NCBI GenBank assembly: GCA_035578175.1
Contig: JAQMRL010000008.1
Location: forward strand, 87,958,541 to 88,022,540
Reading direction: 5' to 3'
DNA: 64,000 nucleotides
Origin: Catonia carolina
Lineage: Eukaryota; Arthropoda; Insecta; Hemiptera; Achilidae
Below, piece after piece: positions 11,008 to 22,680 of the stretch. The notes beneath the pieces were generated by a model. That model made no database searches, was not told where the DNA came from, and saw only the letters and a list, made by a program, of their open reading frames with translations. The translations under genes were made by a program, and so were the position numbers. How positions within the stretch are numbered: position 1 is the first letter of the stretch; every line of letters begins with the position of its first letter.

Positions 11008-11757
11008 TTTTTTTCTCTTTAATTTTTTATTTACAACTGTAAAATGTTACAACAAGCAAATGTGATGATTATCGTGATTATGTAAATGACATGATAGACA
11101 TGAGAGGGGTAGGGCCCCCATTGGTGCCTCCCCAAGAATGAAATTTGTATATCAAATTAGCATGTCTCTACTCCAGCGTCTTTTAAGGCGTCTAGGAGGA
11201 TTATCAGGTAAATGGACGGAGGAAAGTGAACGCACCAGGGGGTTCTCGTGTTCGTGTGACTTGTCGTGAAAGCGTTTGTATAGGTATTCAATGGAATTTT
11301 GTACAAGTGGTGTTTTCAAATCTGTATGTAAGGTTTTGTTGCTAACGTAAAGAGGTGCTTTTGCTATAAGGCGTAATGTTTTTGACTGGAATGCTTGAAT
11401 TCGTTGCAAGTTAGAGGGTTTGGTTGAACCGTAGATTTGGGATCCGTAGGTCCAAATAGGTTTCAAAAGAGAACAATATATGAGTAATTTTTGTGCCATC
11501 GGTAATTTTGATCGTTTGTGAAGTAGGGAATATAGAAGTTTAAGTCGGGAATTCAGTAATAAACGTTTCCGTTTGATATGTGTGCTCCAAGTTAGTCGTT
11601 TATCAAAAGTCAGACCGAGATACTTGACCGTATCTGTTTTTGTGAGAGGTTCATTGTCTATGTATACTGGTGGGCTTTTAATCATCCTACCTAACGAAAT
11701 TATATATGAGTGAATAACTATAAAACGCTGTGATTTGTTATGTACGATTAAATACAT
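11008..11757 (-). mobile_element. LINE-J (Jockey-like) 3' fragment with RT C-terminus
   Basis: On the minus strand the 11152-11757 frame encodes the region after the RT active site: KYLGLTFDKRLTWSTHI, LLIYCSLLKPIWTYGSQIYG, IQAFQSKTLRLIAKAPLYVS, ending RRLKRRWSRDMLI before TGA (11152-11154). It aligns block by block with the larger copy at 60498-61754. The first residues upstream of about 11740 do not align, so the copy is 5' truncated there. A 3' untranslated region ends in a poly(A)-like run (T-rich on the plus strand, 11008-11016). Confidence 0.92.
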
Positions 11758-11927
11758 ACAGTTACATTTTTATATGCGTGAGATATTTGTGGTCCATCTT
11801 AAATTAACTAGATTCTTTGAGTATCCGCCATTTACACTTGCACTTGATAATATGTCAGATTGATGAACATGTTCCACATTTCATTCATACCGTATATTTT
11901 TCATATCATTCAACAAATCTGTAGTTC

Positions 11928-12075
11928 GAACCGCCTTCGTAGAGTAATGATAGTGCGCTAGTGTACAGGAGGTCCCGGGTTTGATTCCCGGCTGAGGTCT
12001 GGCAGTTGTCACAAGTTACAACCCACCGTAGTCCCTAATAAACAAACTCTTGGTGTGATTTTAAATAAACTAAAA
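11928..12075 (+). repeat. SINE-2 copy, tRNA-derived
   Basis: The head gaaccgccttcgtagagtaatgatagtgcgctag is followed by a B-box-like gtttgattcccgg and the SINE-2 body (cacaagttacaacccac). The tail is gattttaaataaac. It matches copies at 21690, 39561 and 48645. Confidence 0.82.
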
Positions 12076-12182
12076 CATACTGTATCTGTTAAATATAACT
12101 AGAAAACAAAAATAAAGATTTTGTTTAAATAATTTCTGATACAGAAATAGTGTTGTGATTTACTATAGGAGAAAGATATTTT

Positions 12183-12409
12183 TACTTCCTCTTGCCTATA
12201 TGAATAGATAGGAAGGAAAGCATTGCTTTCATGTCGATTTTCCGAAATCGAGTTTTCACCGGATCTACACGTTTTCAGACCCCCTGAACCCAAAAATATG
12301 TTATTAGCGATTGGTCTGTGTGTGCGATTGTGTGTGTGTGCGTGTGCGCGCGCGCGCGCGCGTGTATGTGTGTGTGTATGTGTGCGTGCGTGCGTGCGTG
12401 CGTGCGTAC

Positions 12410-12465
<56 letters not shown>

Positions 12466-13234
12466 AAACAGAATATTTCAAGAACGAAACATCGTACGAA
12501 CTTGAAACTTGAAATTTTGTTTTGTTTGACTAGAGGACCCGACACGAACATTTTCATCAAAATCGGTCAACCGGAAGTAGTAGTTTATTCGTGTAATTTT
12601 TCACGTTTTTGCAATGTTCTCAAAAAACGGCTCCTACGATTTTTTTTTTTTTAAATCGCCTTATTTACTACATTTTTATGCTCTACAAGATAGGGTAGGC
12701 GCCATGTCTGCTGAAATTCTTGGGGAGGTTGTTTTCTCGTAAAAAACTTGTTTTCTTAAGATTGCGACTTAAATATGCATTTTAGCGCAAAAATGTACGT
12801 AATAAAAGTTGTAGAGAATTTAAAGTCCTACAACTTTCAAAAGTTTTTTGTATAATGCTTAGTTTAGCGGTAATTTGAAATTTTGTTTTTTTTCTCACGA
12901 AAACGTGGAAAAAATTGATTTTTTACGATTTCAGCCTTAGTATGCATTTTATGACAAAAGAGTATATAATTACATTTATAAAAAACTGAAAGATCTACAA
13001 CTTTTATTTAGAGCATTTTTCTCTACAGAGCCTAGTTTAGCGTGAAAGAGTGATTTACCGTCATTTTAAGCCAAACTGAGGTTGATTTTCATTTTGCATC
13101 TTTCACTCATGATTAAAATAAGATTATGTTTTTTGAGGTTAGTGTTTTGTTTGTTTCTAATATTTTATAACTAATGTTAGGTTATTAATTATTTTCATTG
13201 GCAAGAGAAAGTTGTGTGAGTGTTTCACACCAGG
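12183..13234 (+). repeat. Rep-C full-length copy
   Basis: The copy runs from acttcctcttgcctatatg to cattggcaagagaaagttgtg...cacaccag. Both ends share actttctcttgcc in inverted orientation. Internal landmarks shared with other copies are gttttcaccggatctacacg, a TG microsatellite, caaaatcggtcaaccgg, atagggtaggcgccatgtc and ctacagagcctagtttagcg. No conserved open frame is kept across copies. Confidence 0.9.
12317..12464. repeat. Compound TG/CG microsatellite inside Rep-C
   Basis: TG, CG and TGCG runs fill about 150 bp at the position where all Rep-C copies carry a TG/CA tract. Long Cys/Val/Arg or Thr/His open frames across it are translation artefacts. Confidence 0.97.
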
Positions 13235-14623
13235 TTTTATATTTTGTTTTTTAACCTTTCCCAATAAGTAAAACCGAAGTGAAATATATGACAAGTGTGT
13301 AACAAAAATTATGACAATTTAACGTTCTTATACTTTGATTAAATTATACATTCAAGGTTTAAACCTATTAGCTTGACAATAATTGTTTTACAAATCGCAT
13401 CATTATTGATTTTTTCCTGTCTGAATTAATAAGAATATTAATATTCTTTTAGAAATAATCTCCTAATTTAAAAACGTTGCATTTTTAATTTATTTTTTTA
13501 AATGTTTGCATTTGGCAGACTTTTGCATAAGTTATTTAAGTTAATTAACAAATTAGATATATCCTTTGATAAACATTTTCAAAGGTAATCATTTTATGTT
13601 GCACTTAAATTGAACAAAATTAGACGTTTTCCACTTAACGGTGACTGGTTACGCCAAAATATTTAAATTTAATCCCTGAATTAACATTTAGTCACTCTTC
13701 AACTTGAATTTCGTATCCTTTAGTAATATAGACCCCATTTATTTTTTATACAACGTAGCTTTATTCTGACAACTTTCCATAACGGGTATTATTGACCATC
13801 AATAAAAGCCGCTTGATGCGATGCAACCAACTCAAAGGAGATGATTTTTTCTTTAACTAAAACACACGACAGTTCAGTCGGCTTTGTATATATACGATAA
13901 GTTTTGTTCTTCCTTTTTATTCGTACTTAAAAATTAATCTCATTTGACCAAAGCCGGGTGAGCAATACATGATTTAATCCTTATTAAAACCACTACCTCC
14001 CTTTAACTAAAGTTATGAGTATTGTAACACATGCTGTATCGAAAAACTCACATAATTTATAACTTAACCTCTCGGTCCAATAAAATATAGTCCCGTGACA
14101 CCATAACTAACGACATTTCTCAAATACTACATGGTATTATTTAATTATTTAAGGTTCTTTAGGTCGAAAACCAGAAACGGAACGTTGAAGTAGTTGCTTC
14201 AACCAAGATTTATATTATATATTCTTAAATTATTCAAAATTTGGTACACTGATGTATCAACCGATACAAATTCCGCTAATTTATCTCAAATAATATACTT
14301 AAATTTAAGATAATTAATGTTACTCAAAATATTTTTTTTATAAAATGTTAATAAGATTAAATATTTTCACATTCTCAATTCTTTTTAATACTGTAATTTT
14401 TCTCTTAAAATTTACTAGTCTCTGTATTAGAATAAAATTAAAATTGCAATTAAAATTAATATTAAAATAAAATTAAATTAAATTAATATTAAAAACTAAT
14501 AAAACTTAAAATAAAATTGCAATTTTTAGAACGAACGTTGGTGGTCAAATAACATGAATGATTCGAAAAAGATCACTATATACCTTATGGCTAGTGTTAC
14601 CAAACATTATGAAATAATAAAAA
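13235..14623. other. AT-rich spacer between inverted Rep-C copies
   Basis: No gene was recognised. The stretch lies between Rep-C copies in opposite orientation (12183-13234 plus, 14624-15562 minus), so it would form the loop of a large hairpin. Confidence 0.5.
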
Positions 14624-15562
14624 TCTAGTGTGAAACACTCACACGACTTTCTCTTACCAATGCAAATAATGACACATATAACCTAACATTAGTAATAAAA
14701 CATTAAAAAATAAACAAAAAACTAACCTCAAAATAGATAACCTTACGTATTTTAATCACGAGTGAATGCGGCAAAATGAAAACCAATCTCAGTTTGGCTT
14801 AAAAACACGGAAAATCACTCTTTTACGCTAACTAGGCTCTGTAGAGAAAAATGAACGAAATAAAAGTTGTAGATCTTTTAATTTCCTATAAGTTTGATTT
14901 AATACTTTTTGTCGTAAAAGAAAAGTCTACTAAGGCCGAAATCTTAAAAAATCCATTTTACAGATTTTCATGAAAAAAAGAAAATCACTAATTACCGCTA
15001 AACAAAGCGTTATACAAAAAAATGTTTGAAATAAGGGTTGTAGATTTTTAAATTGTCTACAACTTTTATTATTTACACTTTTTCGATAAAATGCATATTA
15101 AGGCTGCAATCTTAAAAAACAATTTTTTTACCAGAGAAGAGCCTCCCCAAGAATTTCAGCAGACATGGCGCCTACCCTATCTTGTAGACCATAAAAATGT
15201 AGTAACTAAGGCGATTTTTAAAAGAAATCGTAAGAGCCGTTTTTGAGAAAATTGCAAAAAAGTGAAAAATGACACGAATAAACTACTAAATACTTCCGGT
15301 TGATCGATTTTAATGAAAATGTTCGTGTCGTGTCCTCTAGTAGTATCTAACTTAAGTTACAAGTTTCAACTTCATACGATATTCCATTCTTGAGATACTT
15401 TGTTCACAGACACACACAGACCAACCGCTAAAAACATGTTTTTTGAGTTCAGGGGATCTGAAAACGTGCAAATCCGGTGAAAACTAGATTTTGAAAAATC
15501 GACATGAAAACAATACTTTTGTTCCTATATACGTATTATATTCATATTGGCAAGAAAAAGTA
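14624..15562 (-). repeat. Rep-C copy
   Basis: The reverse complement aligns along the whole family, from gtgtgaaacactcacacgac at the left to ggcaagaaaaagt at the right. The internal microsatellite is reduced to a short cagacacacacagacc tract. Confidence 0.88.
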
Positions 15563-15973
15563 AAAATATTAGATTTTTTTAGCTCAGGGGGGAGTCTACC
15601 TAGAAATTAAAAAAACAATTCTTTGAAATTATTTTTGGTTTGGCGTTTTTGACTTTCTGAAATATGCTCTTTTTAACGGTATATTTATTTATATTGTAAG
15701 TTTAGTCAGAAAATTAATAAAAAAAAACATAATTGCGATCGGTTTTCCAGACAAGACTTGCTTTCTTACAGAACAAACAGATTTCCATTACAGATAAAGC
15801 TTCCTAATGAAAAACGATAAAACCTTGATTATTTCACCAGTTTGAAGATTGTTAATTTTCCTATTTATTACGCCTTTTATAGGTTAGGTTACATTACTGT
15901 TTATGTACAAAATAAGTTGGAATGGCTGAGTGCACACCACGAAGTCTGTAAAACCCTTAGTAGAATGTTAACA

Positions 15974-16535
15974 TACGAGGTATGGCTATTAAATAACGAG
16001 ACTGATGTAAAAAAAAATATTTTTACTTTATATGTATTCCCTTATTATCACCTTCAATATACACTCCTTCTCTATCCCTACAACGCTCCATGCGAATTTT
16101 CCTTTGTTGGAAACAGTGCTGGAAGTCATTTTCTGTCAGCTCCTTCAGGACACGTGCCGCTTTCTCTTTTACAGCTTCCATAGACTCAAATCTTGTCCCT
16201 TTTAATGCAGATTTCATCTTAGGGAACAGGTAGAAGTCACATGGTGCAAGATCTGGTGAATAAGGTGGATGTTCTAACACTGAGATGCTGTACTTGGCTA
16301 GGAACTTCTTGACAGATAACGCGCAATGAGCTGGCGCATTGTCTTGGTGGAGAACCCATGATTTGTCCTTCCACATTTTGGGGTGTTTTTTCCTTACTCT
16401 TTTCGTAGTTTAGAAAGTACCTCAAGGTAGTAATATTGATAAACTGACTGACCTTCAGGAACCCAGTGAAGGTACACAATCCCATGGATATAAAAAAAAA
16501 CAATCATCATTGCTTTAAATTTTGAGTTTCTCATA
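15974..16535 (-). mobile_element. mariner element, 5' end lost
   Basis: The 3' terminal inverted repeat begins at 15974 as tacgaggtatggctattaaa, a sequence typical of mariner ends. The transposase C-terminal half follows on the minus strand. The 5' part is cut off near 16535, where Rep-A sequence (16537-16592) begins. Confidence 0.92.
16045..16530 (-). pseudogene. mariner transposase remnant, DD34D type
   Basis: Reading downstream on the minus strand: KAMMIVFFYIHGIVYLHWVP, then a frame change near 16390, then VLHQDNAPAHCALSVKKFLA, HPPYSPDLAPCDFYLFPKMK and a short C-terminus. The second and third catalytic Asp (HQD and PCD) are separated by 34 residues, which is the DD34D spacing. The first catalytic Asp appears as Tyr (FFYIHG), and the N-terminal DNA-binding half is missing. 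The protein is inactive by active-site loss, frameshift and truncation. Confidence 0.93.
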
Positions 16536-16536
16536 C

Positions 16537-16592
16537 TTAGTAAAACCTCTATAGGTTCAAACCAGCCTTTCAGCTGATGACCTAAATAACAG
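16537..16592 (-). repeat. Rep-A end fragment
   Basis: The reverse complement gives the start of Rep-A: aggtcatcagctgaaaggctggtttgaacc through ggttttactaa. Only about 56 bp is present, abutting the truncated mariner. Confidence 0.8.
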
Positions 16593-16886
16593 CTATCTTG
16601 TATATCCACATATACCGACATTTTTGACTTCCTCAGAAGCTCCAAAAAGTAGTAATACGCAAAACATGTGGAAAAAATTTGTAAAAATTTTATGTTATTT
16701 GTAATTTTTTAAAAAAATGGTATGGTCCAAAGATTAAATTGAAAAAAATGCCAGTAGCTCGAGAAGAAACCCGAAACCTATAGTGTGTAAAGTTTCATTT
16801 CCCTATCTTTTACCATTTCTATGAAAAATGTACCTAAAAATAGCAAATTTAACATTGGCGGGATACAAAGTACAGTCTCCCCTTAA

Positions 16887-17849
16887 CTTAAATTATTAAC
16901 TTTGTTTTTAAAAATTTAGCTTCATTAAACTATATAATAAAAGTACTTAATCAAGTTTGGTTGAATGGGAAATTACTATAACTGTTAACACATTGATTAA
17001 AAAATACTTTAAAAATAATAATTCATCAATTCGATTCAACTAATTTAAATATAGTATGACCTTTGATTAATGAAACATAGAAAAATTGTAAAAAAATGAG
17101 GTAACTCAATTTCTTTTAATTATGCAAATGGCAATATTTAAAAGTACATAAAGGTCAACCTAATATTTAAATAGAAAAAGAAATAAGTTTCATAAATCAA
17201 TAAATTGATAATTCATACAATTATCAACATTTTTCCATTTCATATTCAAATTAAAATAGACATCGGTTGGATATGCATACTTACTCGTGTGTATATTTTA
17301 CGATTGTCATTACAAGTTACAACTTCCTAATTCTCAATTTTTCTTCATAAGCATAAACTGTACAATGCGTGGTCTTTCCTTAACGCTGAATTTAGATATT
17401 ATAATTGGCTTCGTAGATACCTTTTCTCTGTTTGATTTTTAATATCATGCTTTGAATAATAATGAACTCATAAAACTACTTCTACCTCTCCTCTTTCTCT
17501 CTCTTTTCACTCCCCCCATGCCCTCTCCCAATCTCACACTCATCAAAATCTGTCTATGGGTGTATGAGCGTGCGCATATTTTATATTAAGTCTGATCAAC
17601 ATGTGTTAATTTCATATTAAGTTCATGGTATCTTTTTTTATAAATCACCAATGCACATAAATAAATCTTCAGAAGTATTCAAATTATTATTCTGGTAGGT
17701 AACATTTTAGTAATTTTTTGTGCCATATTCTACTTAGTCAATCTAGCGAATGAAAAATATTTTTTTTAAATTATCATTAAAAATCTGAATGATTTAAACT
17801 GCATTTTTAATAAAACATTTTAAGCGAAATAAATAAAAAAGATGTAAAA
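16887..17849. other. AT-rich stretch with one coding-like patch
   Basis: Mostly featureless. On the minus strand, about 17336-17438 is open for 34 codons and includes KPIIISKFSVKERPRIVQF, which looks protein-like, but no family is recognised and the length is within chance. A pyrimidine-rich run lies at about 17488-17530. Confidence 0.35.
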
Positions 17850-18032
17850 TACACTAGTCGTGAGTCATCTCCTCTGAGATTAATGATTTTTATTTTACAG
17901 CCAGACCCTGTGGTAAATTAAGTGAAAGGTGTCATTTGCAAGGTGGAAAGTAGATGTTTTTTAAAGTGCCTGGCATGCCGATAAGCATAGGTACTTTTCC
18001 ACTTAGAGGCTGATGACCTAAGCAACAACAAT
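17850..18032 (-). repeat. Rep-A copy, internally shortened
   Basis: The reverse complement keeps the ends aggtcatcagcc and cagggtctggctgtaaaata...gagatgactc, but the middle segment from the fronts of other copies is missing between about 18000 and 18010. Confidence 0.8.
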
Positions 18033-18149
18033 TAAGAAAACGTAAAGTTTAAGAAGGCTTAAATTAAAATTAAAAATATTGTTAACATGGAAAAGGAAAT
18101 TCAAAAATGGGAAAATTGAAAATATTATTCTTAGATTGAAAAGGTCACC

Positions 18150-18257
18150 CCGTGTTATATTTATTAGCGCTACTGCGCTACGTCAGAGGTCTTGAGTTCG
18201 ATTCCCGGTCAGGTCTGGAATTTTTCCATCACTCATTTTCATAAATATCAATCGTCT

Positions 18258-18297
<40 letters not shown>

Positions 18298-18368
18298 CAC
18301 ACGTCTGCCTTCATCTTTTGCATTAGAATTAATGTGGAAAGTAGTCGGACGTACATAAAACAAAAAGA
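18150..18368 (+). repeat. SINE-3 copy with internal (TTA)n
   Basis: The tRNA-like head gcgctactgcgctacgtcag and B box gagttcgattcccgg are followed by ggtctggaatttttccatcact. A TTA microsatellite comes next, then cacacgtctgcc and the tail gtagtcggacgtac. A related body is found inverted at 24890-25000. Confidence 0.8.
18259..18297. repeat. (TTA)n microsatellite
   Basis: About 13 TTA units inside a SINE-3 copy. The homologous position in the 24890-25000 copy also carries a shorter, interrupted ATA/ATT run. Confidence 0.95.
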
Positions 18369-18832
18369 GGTGGCAACTTGAACAATATTTTATGTATTAT
18401 TACTTCATCTATACTTTTCTTGTTTTCGGAAACTGTAAACTATTGACAGCTACTTAATTTAACCACTGTTTATATTCTATGACTTTGGCTTAAAAAAGGC
18501 GTGAATTTGAACACGTAACCCCCAAGAGAATTTATTTTAGTGTAGTGTCAGCTGATCACCATAAAAAGTTTTTCTTTAAAGCGTTGATACTCCAAAAATA
18601 ATTGCAACTCTCTCTCGACAGAGATAGAGTGAATGAAATTAAATATGAATGTTTCGGAATTTATAACTGGTAATTACAGTTTTACTTAGATAGCATGACA
18701 TAACGGCTAAAGTACATCTTTGGTTTATTACTTTCATAAATACCGCCTTAAATTTAAGCAATTGTAGAATAACCTTAGTAAGCAGTGTTATATTAATGAT
18801 GAAAAATTAATTTTCGAGCTGGTAATTTTTTT
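18369..18832. other. Gene-free spacer
   Basis: Nothing recognised. Confidence 0.5.
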
Positions 18833-18952
18833 GTTTTGCTTCCGACTGTTATAAAGTGATAGATGTAAAAATCTCAGACCTGACCGAAGTCGAACCCGGG
18901 ATTCCTGGTGTTGAAACCAGTTGCCTCACCACTACTACGCCAGCCAGCCAAT
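18833..18952 (-). repeat. SINE fragment, tRNA-derived head
   Basis: The reverse complement shows an A-box-like tggcgtagtagtggtgag, a B box gggttcgacttcgg, and a body ending in gtcggaagcaaaac. It is grouped with SINE-3 by its cagtcggaagc tail. Confidence 0.75.
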
Positions 18953-19580
18953 GAAACTTACTATCCCAGTTGATTTCCCTCTGCTTGTCAAGCTATTTGA
19001 ATAATACTGTTACAGAAGGTACAATACATTTGTAAGATATTATATCTCTCTACACTTCTACAATACGTCCCTCAATGTTCAACATCTGGTTCAATTCTCA
19101 TCCTATAATTTCACACAATGAATAAATTTCTGCCGGAGGAATCTTAGCACAAATGTCAGAGGATTTTTACAAGATTAAATTATATGTTACTTTTCAATTT
19201 AATTCTTACTATTGTTATCCTAATCTACTAATTGACACTGAATTAATTCAGTCTAAGATAATTACGGAGAGAATTTCGGATTACAAAACCTTTTCCCTTG
19301 AGCGGTCTAATTGACTTCCTTAAACTTCATAAAAAATATATAAATGTAATCTGTTAAAAGTATACATTTTATTTTAACCGTTTTTTTTTTAATTGGTGAA
19401 AATTTCAAAGTGGTATACAAGTAAATACATTACCTACTTTAAAAAAATATTAAGCGAGAAGCTCATCTGTTCAGGCATATTATATTTAAGTATTATTAAG
19501 AAATCCGTTTACATAATTATTACGTCGATTACAAAAACCGTATTAATATTAAGTTTTTTATTAAGAACAATAAACAAAAT
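18953..19580. other. AT-rich spacer
   Basis: Nothing recognised. The frame at 19393-19635 is AT-driven and runs into Rep-C. Confidence 0.5.
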
Positions 19581-20334
19581 CTGGTGTGAAACACACACAA
19601 CTTTCTCTTGCCAATGCAAATATTTAACAATATAACCTAACATTAGTAATAAAACATTAGAAATAAACAAAAAACTAACTTCAAAAAACATTAGTGAAAT
19701 AAACAAAATTAAAATCGACCTTAGTTTGGCTTAAAAATACAGAAAATCGCTCATTCACGCTAAACTATGCACTGTACAAAAAATGCTTTAAATAAAAGTT
19801 GTAGATCTCGTAATTTTCTATAAATTTTATTATATATACTTTTGTCGTAAAATGCATTCTAAGGCCGAAATCTTTAAAAAAAAGATTTTTCACACGTTTT
19901 CGTGAGAAAAAAACAGAAAATTGCTAATTACCGCTAAACTAAGCGTTATACAAAAAAATGTTTGAAATAAAAGTTGTAGAATTTTAAATTCTCTACAACT
20001 TTTATTATATAACGTTTTGCGCTAAAATGTATATTAAAGCCGCAATCTTAAAAAGAAAATGTTTTTACGTAAAAACAGCCTCACGCAGAATTTCAGCAAA
20101 CATGGCGCCTATCCTATCTTGTAGAGCATAAAAAATGTAGTAAACCAGGCGATTTTTAAAAAATCGTAGGACCAGTTTTTGAGAAAATCGCAAAAAAGTG
20201 AAAAATTATACGAATAAACTACTACTTCCGATTGACCGATTTGGATGAAAATGTTCGTGTCGGGTCCGGTAGTGATATGTAACTTAAGTTTCAAGTTTCA
20301 AGTTCGTACGATGTTCCGTTCTTGAGATATTCTG

Positions 20335-20402
<68 letters not shown>

Positions 20403-20546
20403 CACACACACAGACCAATCGCTAAAAACATGTTTTTTGGGTTCAGGGGGTCTGAAAACGTATAGATCCGGTGAAAACTCGATTTCGAAAAATCGACATG
20501 AAAACAATACTTTCCTTCCTATATATTCATATAGGCAAGAGAAAGT
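19581..20546 (-). repeat. Rep-C full-length copy
   Basis: It aligns along the whole family in reverse, from ctggtgtgaaacac at the left to ggcaagagaaagt at the right. It contains a long CA tract at the family's microsatellite position. Confidence 0.92.
20337..20412. repeat. (CA)n microsatellite inside Rep-C
   Basis: An almost uninterrupted CA run of about 75 bp, with one cgca interruption. Confidence 0.97.
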
Positions 20547-20555
20547 AAAAAACAG

Positions 20556-20604
20556 TAAAAAGGTTTTGAATTAACTAATTATTAGTTAATTCAAAACCTT
20601 TTTA
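20556..20604. repeat. Perfect 22-bp inverted repeat with 5-nt loop
   Basis: The arm 20556-20577 (starting taaaaaggttttgaattaac) is perfectly complementary to 20583-20604, with loop attat. It lies 10 bp beyond the Rep-C terminus. It is AT-rich and lacks a U-run context relevant to any terminator. It is probably a tiny foldback or replication-slippage product. Confidence 0.9.
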
Positions 20605-21164
20605 CATAATTATGAAATTGTAAAATTCATGATAATGTAGTAACTAAAGTAAGCCTATTAATTTGGTTTTACAATAGATTACACAATGATTTCCATCAAA
20701 ATTCTTATAATTTCCTTCAATATTGTATTTCTAAAGAATCGTATAATTTATACCTGCATTTTGTACGAAAGCGAAATCTTCAGATCATGAATCCTCCAAA
20801 ACCACGAGGCCTAAAACTTGTAACATTAATATGTAAATTCCGTTAAGAAAGATTTTTAAAAAAATCTTTCTGAAATAGGAGAATGAAAAATTTGTAAAAA
20901 TTGAAATTTTAAATATAACAGATCTAAGGTAAATTTTAGGCTAAAATAAAAATAACAGTTCCGCCAAACCGTCTGTCTTGTCAAAAATACAAAGATTTTG
21001 ATCTAAGACACTTAAAAAATTACTGAGACCTCCTTTCATGTGTCAAATAAAACTCTGCATACAAATTTTTACACACTAATTACGTAAATAAAGTATTTCA
21101 GAAGCTGAATCTTAGATTTAAGGATAGGCTTCAATTTAATGAAAACTCTCTTATATTATGTAAT
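20605..21164. other. AT-rich spacer
   Basis: Nothing recognised. Confidence 0.5.
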
Positions 21165-21300
21165 ATACATGCACCGAATTTACCAAGAAATCCAAGAAGA
21201 AGGCTCCGTAGTAGATGGAGCAGAGACATGGTTTGATTCAACCCCGAACACATGGATCATTCCAAAACAAACCCTTAATTAAAGAAAATAAATAAATCTA
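21165..21300 (+). mobile_element. LINE-J terminal fragment
   Basis: The frame 21177-21236 reads NLPRNPRRRLRSRWSRDMV followed by TGA. This is the conserved C-terminal tail of the Jockey-like copies at 11152 (RRLKRRWSRDMLI), 58314 and 60498. A short 3' UTR ends in aaagaaaataaataaat. Confidence 0.8.
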
Positions 21301-21689
21301 CTGAAAACTGTACGAAATTAAATTAATAATTAATAAGCCCTTACTTATAAAGTTAAATAAATACCTTTGAAATACTGTTTGTACTGGTGAACGGTGTTTT
21401 TCTTCAAGTCCTTAGTAAAGTCATATTTTATGTATTTTATCATATTCACTGGCTGAAAGTTGTTTGTACAGTTAGTTGTAAATAAAGATTTTAGCTAGTA
21501 AAACAGAGAATTAGAAATGCTGTAACGATTTTATTTTTTTCATCGGAAGTTTTGCGATACGCATTATGATTTTTTTGTCAAAATATCGGGTCAAAATAGA
21601 TTTTTCTCTAGTTGTAGCCTTGATTTTTATTTAGTATAAAAAATAATAAAAGTAAAAAAAAATTAATAGGTTAACTTGTGAAAATTACG

Positions 21690-21810
21690 ATTCCCGGCTA
21701 GAGTTTGAAAATTTTCACAAGTCAAAACCCACTCTTACAGTTAGGTACATGACCCGACCCACTGTAGTCGCAAAAAACCAAACTGTTGATGCAACTTTAA
21801 ATAAACTAAA
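21690..21810 (+). repeat. SINE-2 copy, head truncated
   Basis: It starts at the B-box edge (gattcccggctagagttt) and continues with cacaagtcaaaacccac, cactgtagtcgc and the tail gatgcaactttaaataaac. Confidence 0.78.
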
Positions 21811-22164
21811 ATAAAGTAATTGAATAAAAGTGCTGCGATTGTTACAGTAATAATTGTCCTTGTTTATCATGCTTTTGTATATCAGTCTATAATTTTTTAA
21901 ATGCATCAAAGCCGGTTCTTTAATTGAATTGATATGACATTGTGAATATTGAGTAAGAAATTTACAGGAAATCTTTTTAGTTACCTATTGAACATTGTAG
22001 ACTTTTTTATCAATAAAATAATATTATAGTTTTTTCAAAATACTTAGTAGAAACTCAATACGTAATATTCAATACGGTATAATACCAGTAAATGAATTAA
22101 AATATTTACGCATTCGAAGCAAAAGAAGTGGGGACAATAGTATAAACGTAAAATATAAAATTAT
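21811..22164. other. AT-rich spacer
   Basis: Nothing recognised. Confidence 0.5.
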
Positions 22165-22680
22165 TAGCATTCAATTCCTTTTAAAGAGTAGATACAGAAA
22201 TCATTGGATTTGAAGTTTCGGTTTTGACAAGAAGTGGCCCAAAACTGGAAGTCAAAAAACCAAAGTCAGAAACTACAAGGGATAGTAACAAACAGTTTTC
22301 GGATTCGTAATCTTCACAAAAAGATAGTAGGCCTGGATTGGGTTTGAAGTTTTGGTTTCGACCGGAAGTAGCACAAAACCGGAAATCAAGGAGTTAAAGT
22401 TAGAATTTGAAACAAAAATAAAGTCATTCAATTCCTTTTAAAGAGTAGATACATAAATCATTGACTTTGAAATTCTGGTTTCGACGGGAAGTGACCCAAA
22501 ATCGAAAATTAAGAAATCAAATTCGGAATTTGGAAACAAAAATAGTGTCATTCAATTCCTCTTAAAGAGAATATATAGACGTTTTAATAATTTAAGCCAT
22601 AATTCAAAGGTAAACCTTTTTTAAAATTACCACCAGCCATGAGTCGCGTATTCTTATGAAATAGATTTTTTAATGTCTAA
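22165..22680 (+). repeat. Sat-E degenerate tandem array
   Basis: The segment attcaattccttttaaagag recurs at about 22170, 22428 and 22554, i.e. spaced about 126 or 2 x 126 bp. Between them are repeated ttgaagttycggtttygac and gaagtggcccaaaa blocks. The distal end contains accagccatgagtcgcgt. A second, split copy lies at 33085-33425 and 35058-35190. Confidence 0.82.

Larger units (their letters stand above)
15587..16882. mobile_element. Possible TTAA-type DNA element containing mariner and Rep-A
   Basis: The left edge ggggggagtctaccta (15587) resembles the left end of the TTAA element at 56978 (gggggtagtcaaccca). The right edge, read inverted, is ggggagactgtactttg and abuts TTAA (16883-16886). 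The left flank is ctca, not TTAA. A mariner remnant and a Rep-A piece lie between. The pairing of these two ends is inferred and weak. Confidence 0.35.

Noticed and set aside
12099..12654. Several overlapping long open frames on both strands across the TG/CG microsatellite
   Set aside because: They are Cys/Val/Arg or Thr/His repeats produced by translating a dinucleotide tract, and other Rep-C copies do not keep the frame.
22165..22680. CRISPR-like spaced repeats
   Set aside because: The period is about 126 bp with diverged units and no short conserved repeat with unique spacers. It is a eukaryotic-style degenerate tandem repeat.
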